Positions 32,918 to 40,991 of a DNA stretch of 64,000 nucleotides are shown one piece after another; the first letter of the stretch is position 1, and each line of letters begins with the position of its first letter. Below the pieces are notes generated by a model. It made no database searches. It was given only the letters and a program-made list of their open reading frames with translations, and was not told where the DNA came from. The stretch is from Aquabacter sp965279295 (lineage in GTDB: Bacteria; Pseudomonadota; Alphaproteobacteria; Rhizobiales; Xanthobacteraceae). The DNA lies in assembly GCA_965279295.1 (NCBI GenBank), contig CBDIHQ010000011.1; one strand, written 5' to 3'. The position numbers were made by a program, and so were the translations under genes.

Positions 32918-34156
32918 ATGGCGCCGCACACTGCCTCGCCGCGCGCTTGGCTGTCCATCGTCGGCATCGGCGAGGACGGCGCCGCCGGCCTCTCGCCCGC
33001 TGCGCGCGGCTTGATTTGCGATGCCGAGCTTGTCTTCGGCGGCGCGCGGCACCTCGCGCTTGCGGGCGACCTCGTGACGGGCGAGCCGCGCGCTTGGCCG
33101 AGCCCCTTCTCCGAGGGCATCGCGCAGGTGCTGGCAGCGCGCGGGCGAAAGGTCTGTGTCCTCGCTTCCGGTGATCCATTCCTCCATGGGGTGGGCGCGA
33201 CGCTGGCGCGGCATGTGCCGGCCGATGAGATGCGCGTGATCCCGGCGCCCTCTGGCTTCAGCCTTGCGGCGGCGCGCCTCGGCTGGGCGCTCCAGGACGT
33301 CTCGTGCATCTCGCTCCACGGCCGGGAGATCGGCCGCATCCGGCCGATCCTGCATCCCGGCAGCCGCATCCTGGCGCTGACGTCGGATGCGGACGGCCCG
33401 GCGGCGGTCTGCGCCCTGCTCGACACCCTGGGCTTCGGCGCTTCGCAGGTGGTGGTGCTGGAAGCCCTGGGTGGACCGCGCGAGCGGGTGCGACGCGTGC
33501 AGGCCAGCGATTTCGCGCTTCCCGATATCGATCCGCTGAACCTGCTTGCCATCACGGTGGAAGGCAGTGCCCCAGTCCTCCACCTGGGGCGCGGCCTGCC
33601 GGATGCGCTGTTCGAGCACGACGGGCAGATCACCAAGCGCGAGATCCGCGCGCTCACACTGTCCGCGCTTGCCCCGCGCCGGGGCGAAACGCTGTGGGAC
33701 ATCGGCGCGGGGGCAGGCTCGGTCGCCATCGAATGGCTGCTGTGCGATCCCTCGCTCAAGGCCATCGCCATCGAGGCGGCGCCGGAGCGTGCCGCGCGCA
33801 TCGCCCGGAACGCGGCGGCGCTGGGCGTGCCCCACCTGCGGGTGGTGGAGGGCACGGCGCCGGCCGCATTGTCGGGCCTGCCCGTGCCGGATGCCATCTT
33901 TGTCGGCGGCGGCGGGAGCGAGGAAGGGGTGCTGGATGGCGCGATCTTCGATCTCAAGCCGGGTGGACGGCTGGTGGCCAATGCGGTGACGCTGGAAACC
34001 GAAGCGCTGCTGCTAGGTCTTCACGCCCGGCTCGGCGGTGATCTCGTGCGCCTCGCTGTCACCCGCGCCGCGCCGGTGAAGGGCATGACCGGCTGGCGCC
34101 CGGCCATGCCGGTCACGCAATGGGTCTGGGTGAAACCCCTGGAGACGCGGGCATGA
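32918..34156 (+). CDS. cobL: precorrin-6B methyltransferase/decarboxylase (CbiE-CbiT fusion)
   Basis: CobL methylates C5 and C15 and decarboxylates the C12 acetate side chain. The 412-residue protein fuses an N-terminal tetrapyrrole methylase (CbiE part: SIVGIGEDGAAGLSPAA, VLASGDPFLHGVGATLAR) to a C-terminal Rossmann methylase (CbiT part: ITKREIRALTLSAL, WDIGAGAGSVAIEW, AIFVGGGGSEEGV). The ATG at 32918 is preferred; an in-frame ATG at 32882 overlaps the cobK start. Its stop overlaps the cobE start (ATGA). Confidence 0.96.
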   Translation: MAPHTASPRAWLSIVGIGEDGAAGLSPAARGLICDAELVFGGARHLALAGDLVTGEPRAWPSPFSEGIAQVLAARGRKVCVLASGDPFLHGVGATLARHVPADEMRVIPAPSGFSLAAARLGWALQDVSCISLHGREIGRIRPILHPGSRILALTSDADGPAAVCALLDTLGFGASQVVVLEALGGPRERVRRVQASDFALPDIDPLNLLAITVEGSAPVLHLGRGLPDALFEHDGQITKREIRALTLSALAPRRGETLWDIGAGAGSVAIEWLLCDPSLKAIAIEAAPERAARIARNAAALGVPHLRVVEGTAPAALSGLPVPDAIFVGGGGSEEGVLDGAIFDLKPGGRLVANAVTLETEALLLGLHARLGGDLVRLAVTRAAPVKGMTGWRPAMPVTQWVWVKPLETRA

Positions 34157-34537
34157 TCGTCGCCGGCATCGGCAGCAAAAGGGGGGGTGAGCGCGCGCGA
34201 CGTGCTCGACGCCATCGACGCCGCGCTGGAGCGGGCGGAACTCACCCGCGATGCGCTCAGCGCCATCGCCACCCCGGCCATCAAGGGCGGCGAACCGGGC
34301 ATCGCCGCCGCCACCGCCGGCCTTGGATTGCCGCTGGTTCTGGTGCCGCAGGCCCAGTTGGAGGCCGCCTCCGCGCGGACGCAGACCCGCTCCGAGCGGG
34401 TGGTGGCTCTGCTGCGCGTGCCCTCCGCATCGGAAACCGCCGCTCTCGCCGCTGCGGGGCGCGATTCGCATCTGCTGGGGCCGCGCCTCGTGCTTGGCGC
34501 GGTGACATGCGCGATCGCGCGGGGGGGCGTGGCGTGA
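34153..34537 (+). CDS. cobE: cobalamin biosynthesis protein CobE, apparently frameshifted in a G7 tract
   Basis: CobE is a small protein (about 130 residues) of the aerobic pathway, related to the C-terminal domain of CbiG. The ATG at 34153 overlaps the cobL stop and reads MIVAGIGSKRG. That frame then derails in a run of seven Gs (34181-34187). The family sequence resumes in another frame as VSARDVLDAIDAALERA, with TPAIKGGEPGIAAATA and LGPRLVLGAVTCA further on. Six Gs would give a continuous protein. A GTG at 34187 could initiate the second frame, losing 11 residues including the first strand. The end overlaps cobM (GTGA). Confidence 0.85.
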
Positions 34538-35283
34538 GCGTCCATTTCATCGGCGCCGGACCCGGCGCAGCGGATCTCATCACCGTGCGCGGACGCGACC
34601 TCATCGCCCGCTGCCCGGTCTGCCTCTATGCCGGTGCGACGGTGGCGCCGGAGCTTCTCAGCCATTGCCCGCCGGGCGCGCGCATCGTCGACACCGCCCC
34701 GCTCGATCTCGACCGCATCGAGAGCGAATATCTCGATGCCCACGCCAAGGGCCTCGACGTGGCGCGGCTGCATTCCGGCGACCTCTCGCTGTACAGTGCG
34801 CTCGCCGAGCAGATGCGCCGGCTGGATCGTCACGCCATTCCCTACACGCTCACCCCCGGCGTTCCCGCCTTTGCCGCGGCGGCGGCGGTGCTGCGCCGTG
34901 AACTCACCGTGCCGGAAGTGGCGCAGAGCCTCGTGCTGACCCGCATCTCCGGGCGGGCCTCCGCCATGCCGGCGGGGGAAACCCTCGCCGCCTTCGCCGC
35001 CACCGGTGCGACGCTCGCCATCCACCTCGCCGTGCACGCGCTCGACCGGGTGGTTGCGGAATTGACGCCGTTCTACGGGCCTGCATGCCCGGTGGCGGTG
35101 GTTTCCAAGGCGACATGGCCGGACGAGCGCATCGTGCGCGGCACCTTGTCCGACATCCGCGACAGGCTCGCCGCCGAGCCCCTGGCGCGGATGGCGCTGA
35201 TCCTTGTGGGGCCGGCACTGGCCGCTGAAGGTTTTCGCGACAGCGCGCTTTATGATGCGGATTATGTGAGGCAATTCCGGTGA
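34534..35283 (+). CDS. cobM: precorrin-4 C11-methyltransferase
   Basis: CobM methylates C11 of the contracted ring. The 249-residue protein has VHFIGAGPGAADLITVRG at the N-terminus, CPVCLYAGATVAPELLSHCP in pieces, HSGDLSLYSALAEQM, TPGVPAFAAAAAVL and VVSKATWPDERI, the standard CobM/CbiF signatures. It starts with GTG overlapping the cobE stop, so its translation may depend on ribosomes reading cobE. Confidence 0.96.
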   Translation: MSVHFIGAGPGAADLITVRGRDLIARCPVCLYAGATVAPELLSHCPPGARIVDTAPLDLDRIESEYLDAHAKGLDVARLHSGDLSLYSALAEQMRRLDRHAIPYTLTPGVPAFAAAAAVLRRELTVPEVAQSLVLTRISGRASAMPAGETLAAFAATGATLAIHLAVHALDRVVAELTPFYGPACPVAVVSKATWPDERIVRGTLSDIRDRLAAEPLARMALILVGPALAAEGFRDSALYDADYVRQFR

Positions 35284-35306
35284 ATCAACCGCCCCGTCGT
35301 TTCGCG

Positions 35307-35661
35307 CCCCCTCCCCCCTTGAGGGGGAGGGTTGGGGTGGGGGGTATGGTGCCGCCAGGGCCACCCACGCCGGAACACGCCGAGAGATACCCCCCACCCT
35401 GCCCTCCCCCTTGCGGGGAGGGGAATTGCCTATGGCGTTGTGCGGGCGTTCCCGCCCGACATGACGTCATGCCCGGGCTTGTCCCGGGTATCCACGCCCC
35501 TCCGTGCGCGCTGACCTCCTGGGCCGGCGCCCGGCGGCACCGCGTGGATGGCCGGGACAAGCCCGGCCATGACGATTCCATGAGGTCTTTCGGCCGCGCG
35601 TTTCAAAGAAACGGGGCTCCAAATTTCCAAATGCAATTCCCCTGCCCTCAAGGGGGGAGGG
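35307..35661. repeat. repeats between cobM and cbiD
   Basis: A family B element (35307-35422) is followed by a family D element (35465-35574: CATGCCCGGGCTTGTCCCGG ... CCGGGACAAGCCCGGCCATG) and a half family B arm (35639-35661). No gene is seen in this 406-bp gap. Confidence 0.85.
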
Positions 35662-35689
35662 TCGCGAACGGTGGGGTCGCGCAAAAAAA

Positions 35690-36805
35690 TTACGCTTCCC
35701 TGAACGGCGCCAATCCCATCAGCGCCCCATCGCGGTCGAAGACGGCGATTTCCAGCGCCATGCCTTTGCCGGCGATGACCCGCGCGGCGGTGTCCCAGGC
35801 GCGGCGGGCGACCACATCGCCGAGCATCACCCCCTCGGCGCCGGCAAGCTGGAAGGCGTGGGCGACGGTGTTGGCGGCGGCAATCCGAGCGGCGAGGTCC
35901 ACGCTCGCGCCTGCATCCAATGCCAGGGCGGCAAGGGCGGCGAGATCGGCGGCGCCGCGTTTGGAATGCAGGTCGAGCAGGCCCTGGGCCAGCTTGGTCA
36001 TCTTGGCGACGCCCCCAGCGACCGTGATGCGCGGCACCGGATGAGCCCCGAGATATTTCAGCATCCCACCGACGAAATCGCCCATGTCGATCAGCGCGAC
36101 CTCCGGCAGGCCGTGCAGCGTCTGCACCGCCGCCTCGGATGCCGACCCCGTGGCGCCGGCCACATGAGCCTGCCCCATGGCGCGGGCGACATCGATGCCG
36201 CGATGGATCGAGTGAATCCAGGCCGAACAGGAAAACGGGATGACGATGCCCGTGGTCCCCAGCACCGAAAGTCCGCCCAGGATGCCGAGGCGCGGGTTCA
36301 GCGTCTTCAGCGCCAGCGCGGCGCCGTCCTCGATGGCGATCTCAACCTGCGCATCGGCGCCCACGCCTGCCGCTTGCGCCACCTCGGCGATTCCCTGGGC
36401 GATCATGCGGCGGGGCATGGGGTTGATCGCCGGCTCGCCCGGCGGCAGCGGCAGGCCGGGCCGGGTGATGGTGCCGACACCCTCCCCCGCCCTGAAGGTC
36501 ACGCCGGTCCCCGCCGCGCCGCGCGTCACCCGCGCCCGCACCAGGGCGCCGTGGGTAACATCGGGATCATCCCCCGCATCCTTGACGATGCCGGCCATGG
36601 CGGTGTCGCCCTCGCGGCCCGTGACGGCCAATGCGAAGGCAGGGCGCCCGCCGCCCGGCAGTTCCACCTCGACGGGATCGGGAAACGCGCCCGTCACCAA
36701 AGCGGCAAAGGCCGCCTTCGCCGCGCCGGCCGCGCAGGTGCCCGTGGTCCAGCCGCGCTTCAGCGGACGGTCCGGCGGGGGATCGAGGGCGATGTCTTCG
36801 TCCAT
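35690..36805 (-). CDS. cbiD: cobalt-precorrin-5B C1-methyltransferase
   Basis: CbiD methylates C1 during removal of the two-carbon fragment after ring contraction. The 371-residue protein has LKRGWTTGTCAAGAAKAA at the N-terminus, PGEPAINPMPRRMI, GILGGLSVLGTTGIVIPFSC in pieces and KMTKLAQGLLDLHSKRG, all CbiD hallmarks. CbiD is best known from the anaerobic route, yet it sits here among aerobic-route genes, with no cobF in the window. It is oriented against its neighbours and isolated by repeats on both sides. I see no clear Shine-Dalgarno before the ATG at 36805. Confidence 0.94.
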   Translation of the reverse strand: MDEDIALDPPPDRPLKRGWTTGTCAAGAAKAAFAALVTGAFPDPVEVELPGGGRPAFALAVTGREGDTAMAGIVKDAGDDPDVTHGALVRARVTRGAAGTGVTFRAGEGVGTITRPGLPLPPGEPAINPMPRRMIAQGIAEVAQAAGVGADAQVEIAIEDGAALALKTLNPRLGILGGLSVLGTTGIVIPFSCSAWIHSIHRGIDVARAMGQAHVAGATGSASEAAVQTLHGLPEVALIDMGDFVGGMLKYLGAHPVPRITVAGGVAKMTKLAQGLLDLHSKRGAADLAALAALALDAGASVDLAARIAAANTVAHAFQLAGAEGVMLGDVVARRAWDTAARVIAGKGMALEIAVFDRDGALMGLAPFREA

Positions 36806-36872
36806 GAGGTTTCTTACACGAAGCCGGACGGGATTCCTCTCATCCCCCAGCGGGTTTTGATGGCGGCGCCCT

Positions 36873-37255
36873 GCCCCCTCCCCAGCCGTCCCCCGCAAGC
36901 GGGAGAGGGAGCCTCTTGGGTTTCGGGCGATGCACCCCCCTCTCCCCGACGGGGAGAGGGTTGGGGTGAGGGGGGCAACCCTGTCCGTTCTGCGCCTCAG
37001 GAGCCCCCTCACCCGGCTGCTGCGCAGCCGGCCTCTCCCCCTCGGGGAGAGGTGGAAACAGCCTTATTTCCGGGCACTGCGGAAAGCGTGCGAACTGCGT
37101 TTTGCGCGGTCGCCATTTCTCACCCATTCCCCCTCCCCAACCCTCCCCCGCAAGCGGGAGCGGCAGCGGCGGAGGGCGCTCCCGGCGGACGCGGACTCAC
37201 GCGCAGCGCAGCCGGAAAAGCCCTCTCCCGCTTGCGGGGGAGGGTTGGGAGGGGG
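36873..37255. repeat. repeats between cbiD and cobB
   Basis: This gap of 500 bp holds a single family A arm (36873-36908), a family C element (36936-37052: CTCTCCCCGACGGGGAGAGG, core, mirrored CCTCTCCCCCTCGGGGAGAGG-type arm with an internal GGCTGC/GCAGCC hairpin), and two separated family A arms (37128-37160 and 37221-37255). No gene is visible. Any cbiD or cobB promoter must lie within or beside the repeats. Confidence 0.82.
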
Positions 37256-37305
37256 CCGGCGCCTGAAGTCCCGCCAAGAGCGGCACGCACAAACGGAGCC
37301 CTCCC

Positions 37306-38619
37306 ATGACGCGCGGTTTCATGATCGCGGCGCCGCGATCCGGCTCGGGCAAGACGACTGTGACGCTCGGCCTGCTCGCCGCTTTGGCGCGCAGGGGCAT
37401 CGCGGTGCGGGCGGCAAAGTCGGGGCCGGATTATATCGACCCCGCCTTCCATGGCGCCGCCACCGGGCGGCCGGGGCTCAATCTCGATAGCTGGGCCATG
37501 CCGCCGGATCTGCTGGGCGCCATCGCCGGCCAGGCTGCGGAGGGGGGCGAAATCCTAGTGGTGGAAGGCGCCATGGGGCTGTTCGACGGCGTACCGGGAG
37601 TGCCCGGCCGTTCCGGCGCGGGGGCGGATGTAGCCGCCCGCCTCGGCCTGCCCGTGCTCCTGGTGTTGGACGTTTCCGGCCAGTCGCAGACCGCCGCCGC
37701 AGTGGCGCGGGGCTTCATGCACCACGATCCCGCCGTGCGCATCGCCGGCCTGGTGCTGAACCGGCTCGGCAGCGCACGGCACGAAAAGCTGATCCGCGAC
37801 GCCATGGCCCCGCTCGGCCTGCCGGTGGTCGGCGCGATCCCGCGCACCGATGCGCTGGTGTTGCCGGAGCGGCACCTCGGGCTGGTGCAGGCGGACGAGC
37901 ATGGCGACCTGCCCGCGCGCCTCGCGGCGCTCGCCGACATGGCCGAGCGGCACATCGATCTTGACGCGGTGCTCGCCCTTTCAGCCCCCTTGGCAGCGCC
38001 CTCACCGAGCGAAGAGGGGCCGATGCTGAAGCCGCCGGGCCAGCGCATCGCGCTCGCGCGGGATGGGGCGTTCAGCTTCGTCTACGGCCATCTCCTCGCC
38101 AGCTGGCGCCGCCAAGGCGCTGAAATTCTGCCCTTTTCGCCGTTGGCGGACGAGGCGCCGGACGAAACATGCGATGCCTGCTGGCTGCCGGGCGGCTACC
38201 CCGAATTGCACGCCGGCACCCTCGCCGCCGCCGCGCGCTTCAAGGCCGGCATGCTGCGGTTCGCGCAGACCCGCCCGGTGCATGGCGAATGCGGAGGCTA
38301 CATGGCGCTCGGCACCGCGCTGGTGGATGCGCAGGGCACCGTCCATGCCATGCTCGGCCTGCTGGCGCTGGAGACCAGTTTCGCCAAGCGCAAGATGACG
38401 CTCGGCTATCGCGAGGCGCGGCTGCTGGGGCAATGCGCGCTGGGGCCGGAGGGGGCACGGGTGCGGGGACACGAGTTCCACTACGCCACCATTGTCTCGC
38501 GCGGCGCCGACCTCCCGCTGGCTGACCTCACCGATGCGCAGGGCCGTGCGCTCGGCGCTGAGGGGAGCCGAAGGGGCCAGGTTTCCGGCAGTTTCTTCCA
38601 CGCCATCGCCCCAGCCTGA
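37306..38619 (+). CDS. cobB: hydrogenobyrinic acid a,c-diamide synthase (cobyrinate a,c-diamide synthase)
   Basis: CobB amidates the a and c carboxylates using glutamine and ATP, producing the substrate of the CobN chelatase. The 437-residue protein has a P-loop APRSGSGKTTVTLG at the N-terminus, KSGPDYIDPAFH, and VEGAMGLFDG in the synthetase domain. The C-terminal class I glutaminase-like domain has GGYPEL, HGECGGYMALG with the catalytic Cys, and the His in GHEFHY. It stands alone after a repeat-rich gap. Confidence 0.96.
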   Translation: MTRGFMIAAPRSGSGKTTVTLGLLAALARRGIAVRAAKSGPDYIDPAFHGAATGRPGLNLDSWAMPPDLLGAIAGQAAEGGEILVVEGAMGLFDGVPGVPGRSGAGADVAARLGLPVLLVLDVSGQSQTAAAVARGFMHHDPAVRIAGLVLNRLGSARHEKLIRDAMAPLGLPVVGAIPRTDALVLPERHLGLVQADEHGDLPARLAALADMAERHIDLDAVLALSAPLAAPSPSEEGPMLKPPGQRIALARDGAFSFVYGHLLASWRRQGAEILPFSPLADEAPDETCDACWLPGGYPELHAGTLAAAARFKAGMLRFAQTRPVHGECGGYMALGTALVDAQGTVHAMLGLLALETSFAKRKMTLGYREARLLGQCALGPEGARVRGHEFHYATIVSRGADLPLADLTDAQGRALGAEGSRRGQVSGSFFHAIAPA

Positions 38620-38761
38620 CCTACGGGAACCATCTCGCTTCGCAATCCTTGCAGGAAAAGGGCTGCAATTCCGGCATGTCTGCGCCAGGCAATGCGCGCT
38701 ATACTGGACATAACGAGCCGAAACGGCCGGTCGAGGAAACGTCAGCATTGGAGGACCATCC

Positions 38762-38983
38762 ATGCGGTGCCAATTGAAAGAAGACGACTTCCGGGAAGCC
38801 ATTCTCGATATCGTCGGCGCGAAGGACGGACAGGCCATCATCATCCAGGTGATCGGCGGCGCCACCATCACCGGATATGCCCCGCTCAGCGTGGGGCGAG
38901 ACTATCTCAGGTGCCATATCGCGGGCGGCGAGCATCACAAGGAACAGATCGTCCCCTTCCATTCCATCACCTGCGTGCGCTAG
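38762..38983 (+). CDS. small protein of unknown function, possibly Sm-like
   Basis: The 73-residue product has no family I can name. Its ATG follows GGAGG by six bases and the codon use is like its neighbours, which supports it as a real gene. The pattern of strands (IIIQVIGGATITGYAPLSV, then YLRCHIAG and VPFHSITCVR) resembles the Sm1/Sm2 arrangement of a small five-strand barrel: a beta strand, a Gly-containing turn, a strand, then a final strand with a buried Ile/Val. That similarity is my inference. It lies alone between cobB and the semialdehyde dehydrogenase. Confidence 0.65.
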   Translation: MRCQLKEDDFREAILDIVGAKDGQAIIIQVIGGATITGYAPLSVGRDYLRCHIAGGEHHKEQIVPFHSITCVR

Positions 38984-39057
38984 TCCTATCCGCCGCGCTT
39001 CTTTGTGGCTCCGCATCTCGGCGGAAGCCTTTCGCACGCCGCCGGCAAGAGGAAACC

Positions 39058-40533
39058 ATGACCGTCCACACGCCCATTTCCGGTAACGCCTCCGACTTCC
39101 CCCTGTTGCGCAAGCAGATGCTGATCGGCGGCGCATGGGTCGACGCCGATGGCGGCGCAACGATTGATGTCGTGAACCCGGCCACGGGCGAACTGTTCGG
39201 CACCATTCCCGATGCCGGCGCCGCCGAGACCCGCCGCGCCATCGAAGCCGCCTCCAAAGCCTTCCCCGTCTGGCGCGCCAAGACCGCCGCCGAACGCGCG
39301 ACCCTGCTGCACAAGCTCGCCGACCTCCTGGTGGAGAATGTCGACGAACTCGGCCGCATCCTCACAACCGAACAGGGCAAGCCGCTGGCCGAGGCCAAGG
39401 GCGAGGTCGGCTCCTCCGCCGCCTATGTGCGCTGGTTCGCCGAGGAAGCGCGCCGGCTCTATGGCGACACCATCCCTTCCCCCTGGGCCGACCGGCGCAT
39501 CCTTGTCACCAAGGAGCCGGTGGGCGTGGTTGCCGCCATCACCCCCTGGAATTTCCCCTCCTCCATGCTCTCCCGCAAAATCGGCGCGGCGCTGGCGGCG
39601 GGCTGCACCGTGGTGTGCAAGCCTTCGGAACTCACCCCTTTCTCCGGCCTCGCCTGGGGCGTGCTGGCGGAGAAGGCCGGCATTCCGGCGGGCGTCATCA
39701 ACATCGTCACGGGCGATGCCAAGTCGATCGGCGGGGAGATGACCTCGAACCCGGCGGTGAAGAAGGTGACGTTCACCGGCTCCACCGCCGTCGGCAAGCT
39801 GCTCATGAAGCAGTCCGCCGACACTATGAAGAAGATCTCCCTGGAACTGGGCGGCAACGCCCCCTTCCTGGTGTTTGACGATGCCGACCTCGACAAGGCG
39901 GTCGAGGGCGCCATCGCCTCGAAATACCGCAACGCCGGCCAGACCTGCGTCTGCGCCAACCGCTTCTATGTGCAGGCCGGCATCTATGATGCCTTCGTCG
40001 CCAAGTTCGTCGAGGCGTCCAAGGCGCTGAAGGTCGGCAATGGCTTCGAGGAGGGCGTGGTGCAGGGGCCGCTGATCGAGCAGCGGGCCGTCGACAAGGT
40101 GGAGCGCCTGCTGAAGGACGCACTGGACAAGGGCGGCAAGATCGTCACCGGCGGCCACCGCCATGCCCTGGGCGGCACCTTCTTCGAGCCCACGGTGATC
40201 GCCGACGCCACGCCCGACATGGCGTTCTCGCGTGAGGAAATCTTCGGCCCCATGGCTCCGGTCTTCAAGTTCGAGACCGAGGCGGACGCCATCCGCCTCG
40301 CCAACGACACCGAATACGGCCTCGCCTGCTATTTCTTCACCAAGGACCTCGGCCGTGCGTTCCGCGTGGCGGAAGGGCTGGACTATGGTCAGGTGGGCGT
40401 GAATGCCGGCGTCATCACCACCGAGGTCGCCCCCTTCGGTGGCGTGAAGGAGAGCGGCATCGGCCGCGAAGGCTCCAAATACGGCTGTGACGACTACCTC
40501 AACATCAAATACATGTGCATCGGCGGCATCTGA
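39058..40533 (+). CDS. gabD: NAD(P)-dependent succinate-semialdehyde dehydrogenase
   Basis: The enzyme oxidises succinate semialdehyde to succinate, usually at the end of GABA breakdown. The 491-residue protein has PWNFPSSMLSRKIGAALAAG, FTGSTAVGKLLM, the catalytic Glu in LELGGNAPFLVFDDADLD, the catalytic Cys in NAGQTCVCANR, and EVAPFGGVKESGIGREG near the end. These match the GabD branch of the aldehyde dehydrogenases closely. AAGAGGAA precedes the ATG at 39058; the upstream open frame is not coding. No aminotransferase gene is adjacent. Confidence 0.93.
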   Translation: MTVHTPISGNASDFPLLRKQMLIGGAWVDADGGATIDVVNPATGELFGTIPDAGAAETRRAIEAASKAFPVWRAKTAAERATLLHKLADLLVENVDELGRILTTEQGKPLAEAKGEVGSSAAYVRWFAEEARRLYGDTIPSPWADRRILVTKEPVGVVAAITPWNFPSSMLSRKIGAALAAGCTVVCKPSELTPFSGLAWGVLAEKAGIPAGVINIVTGDAKSIGGEMTSNPAVKKVTFTGSTAVGKLLMKQSADTMKKISLELGGNAPFLVFDDADLDKAVEGAIASKYRNAGQTCVCANRFYVQAGIYDAFVAKFVEASKALKVGNGFEEGVVQGPLIEQRAVDKVERLLKDALDKGGKIVTGGHRHALGGTFFEPTVIADATPDMAFSREEIFGPMAPVFKFETEADAIRLANDTEYGLACYFFTKDLGRAFRVAEGLDYGQVGVNAGVITTEVAPFGGVKESGIGREGSKYGCDDYLNIKYMCIGGI

Positions 40534-40552
40534 TCCCGCTCCGCCCTATGAT

Positions 40553-40926
40553 CCCCTCTCCCGCTTGCGGGGAGGGTTAGGGAGGGGGAATTGGTCAGAA
40601 ATGGCCGGGCGCAGAGCTTTGTCTGAAGGCTCCTGCCCCCTCCCCAGCCCTCCCCCGCAAGCTGGAGCTCTGCGAAAGGGGTAGGCGCGGGTTTGGTGGT
40701 GTTTGTCGAGTGACTGCGGCATGCCCCCTCTCCCCGCGGGGGAGAGGGCTGGGGTGAGGGGGACAACCCTTTCCAGCCCTGAAATGTCGGAGCCCCCTCA
40801 CCCGGCTGCTTCGCAGCCGACCTCTCCCCCTCGGGGAGAGGTAAAAGGCAGCTCGGCCTTTGCATCTAGCGAACCGAGGGCGTTTGCGAGATCCCTTTCG
40901 CAGAGCTCCCGCAAGCGGGAGAGGGA
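40553..40926. repeat. family A element split by a MITE-like insertion
   Basis: The left arm and core of a family A element (40553-40650) run into a right arm that breaks after CCCCGCAAGC (40662). The missing end of that arm, CGCAAGCGGGAGAGGG, appears 247 bp later from 40910. The intervening DNA is listed separately as a candidate mobile element. Confidence 0.75.
40664..40909. mobile_element. MITE-like element, 246 bp with 17-bp terminal inverted repeats
   Basis: The ends are perfect inverted repeats: GGAGCTCTGCGAAAGGG (40664-40680) and its complement (40893-40909). The flanks share CGCAAGC (40656-40662 and 40910-40916), consistent with a 7-8 bp target duplication made on insertion into a palindromic repeat arm. 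It encodes no protein. Its interior (40723-40842) is a family C composite palindrome. It is not similar to a transposase gene, so it would have to be mobilised in trans. Confidence 0.6.
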
Positions 40927-40991
40927 GCGCGCGGCGGGTCCCTCAGCCATGAACCGGCCGGCCTGGCCATGACGGAGATGGGTCTTTCCCG

